Position numbers and translations under genes: made by a program. Below, piece by piece: positions 5,456-5,991 of a DNA stretch of 5,991 bases. The notes under the pieces were generated by a model. The model had not been told where the DNA came from. It saw only the letters and a program-made list of their open reading frames with translations, and ran no database searches. Each line of letters opens with the position of its first letter. The stretch's first letter is position 1. Source of the DNA: JBLMZW01 sp050259035 (GTDB taxonomy: Bacteria > Bacillota > Syntrophomonadia > Syntrophomonadales > DTU052). The stretch is taken from NCBI GenBank assembly GCA_050259035.1, contig JBLMZW010000252.1:1-5991 (forward strand), in the 5' to 3' direction.

Positions 5456-5991
5456 TTGTTGGATCTTCAGAGTCCTTTGCCGCTGTATGTGCAGTTGCGA
5501 GAAATCATCAGAAAGAAGATCGAGGGCGGATCATGGGCTATAGGAGAGCAAATCCCTGGTGAACACGATCTGGTGAACCAGTACGGGGTGGCCCGGGCTA
5601 CCGTTCGCCAGGCGATAATGGATCTGGTTAATGAAGGGCTGTTGTATCGCAAGCAGGGAAAAGGAACCTTTGTTTGCCGGGCCCGACGACAAGATACCAT
5701 TGAACCATTGGTAAGCTTCACCGCGGAAATGACAGCCCGGGGACTTACTCCAGGAGCAGTTGTTTTGCAAATCGGGGATGCCCAATCTTTACCGGAAAAC
5801 GTGGCTTATGTTATGGGCATTAAGACCAACATCCTTTATCTTGAACGATTAAGAACCGCCAACAATATAACTATTGCAATGGAGTACTCCTACCTTAGAA
5901 AAGACCATGTCAAAGGACTTACTGAGGAAGACCTTTCCGCAAGCCTTTACCAACTTCTGGTATATAAATTAAATGTGGACATTCGCCGAGT
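5456..5991 (+). CDS. GntR family transcriptional regulator, HutC subfamily (3' end outside window)
   Basis: The first 178 codons are present and the gene runs off the right edge. Residues 8 to about 75 form a GntR winged helix-turn-helix (LPLYVQLREIIRKKI, GEHDLVNQYGVARATVRQAI, then the wing RKQGKGTFV). From about residue 85 a UTRA effector-binding domain begins (EPLVSFTAEMTARGLTPG, ILYLERLRTANN, AMEYSYL), which places it in the HutC subfamily. Full-length members are about 240 residues, so roughly 60 are missing. The start must be TTG at 5456: an in-frame TGA lies at 5450-5452, and GGAGGG (5443-5448) is 7 bases upstream. The effector, often a sugar phosphate or small acid in this family, cannot be inferred. 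A palindromic operator lies just upstream. The 123-base gap behind the radical SAM gene holds no clear terminator. Confidence 0.92.
   Translation, partial: MLDLQSPLPLYVQLREIIRKKIEGGSWAIGEQIPGEHDLVNQYGVARATVRQAIMDLVNEGLLYRKQGKGTFVCRARRQDTIEPLVSFTAEMTARGLTPGAVVLQIGDAQSLPENVAYVMGIKTNILYLERLRTANNITIAMEYSYLRKDHVKGLTEEDLSASLYQLLVYKLNVDIRR

Overview
The window looks like chromosomal DNA from a low-to-mid G+C Firmicute, most likely a clostridial, Peptococcaceae/Desulfotomaculum-like lineage. The support is a T-box leader ahead of leuS, strong GGAGG Shine-Dalgarno sites, GTG and TTG starts, sigma-A type promoters, a CCA-encoding tRNA gene and a HutC-type GntR regulator. The lineage is inferred from style; no marker gene proves it.

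Left part (1-3490), mainly minus strand. A promoter near 3460-3487 drives a leader RNA, then leuS (leucyl-tRNA synthetase, GTG start at 3049), then an ogt/MGMT-type DNA methyltransferase whose ATG overlaps the leuS stop by four bases. The leader has the parts of a leucine T-box: a Stem I with a CUC specifier, two middle hairpins, the conserved antiterminator sequence and a U-tailed terminator. A complete tRNA-Ala(GGC) gene lies inside this leader, between the last middle hairpin and the antiterminator. This is the most unusual feature of the window. At the far left a plus-strand gene seems to end at base 58, convergent with ogt. Each of these two convergent units appears to carry its terminator inside the coding end of the other.

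Right part (3490-5991), plus strand. A divergent promoter precedes a 573-residue cobalamin-binding radical SAM protein with an extra C-terminal STAS-like domain. After a 123-base gap comes the start of a HutC-type GntR regulator that runs off the window. Its TTG start follows a perfect 14-bp palindrome, GTTGTCTAGACAAC, which resembles operators of that family and suggests autoregulation.

The left unit combines leucine-tRNA charging, its tRNA-sensing control and a DNA-repair passenger gene. The radical SAM protein and the GntR regulator have no substrate that can be named from the sequence, and nothing here shows that they work together. No insertion sequence, CRISPR array, phage gene or rRNA was seen, and no stretch over 300 bases is unexplained.
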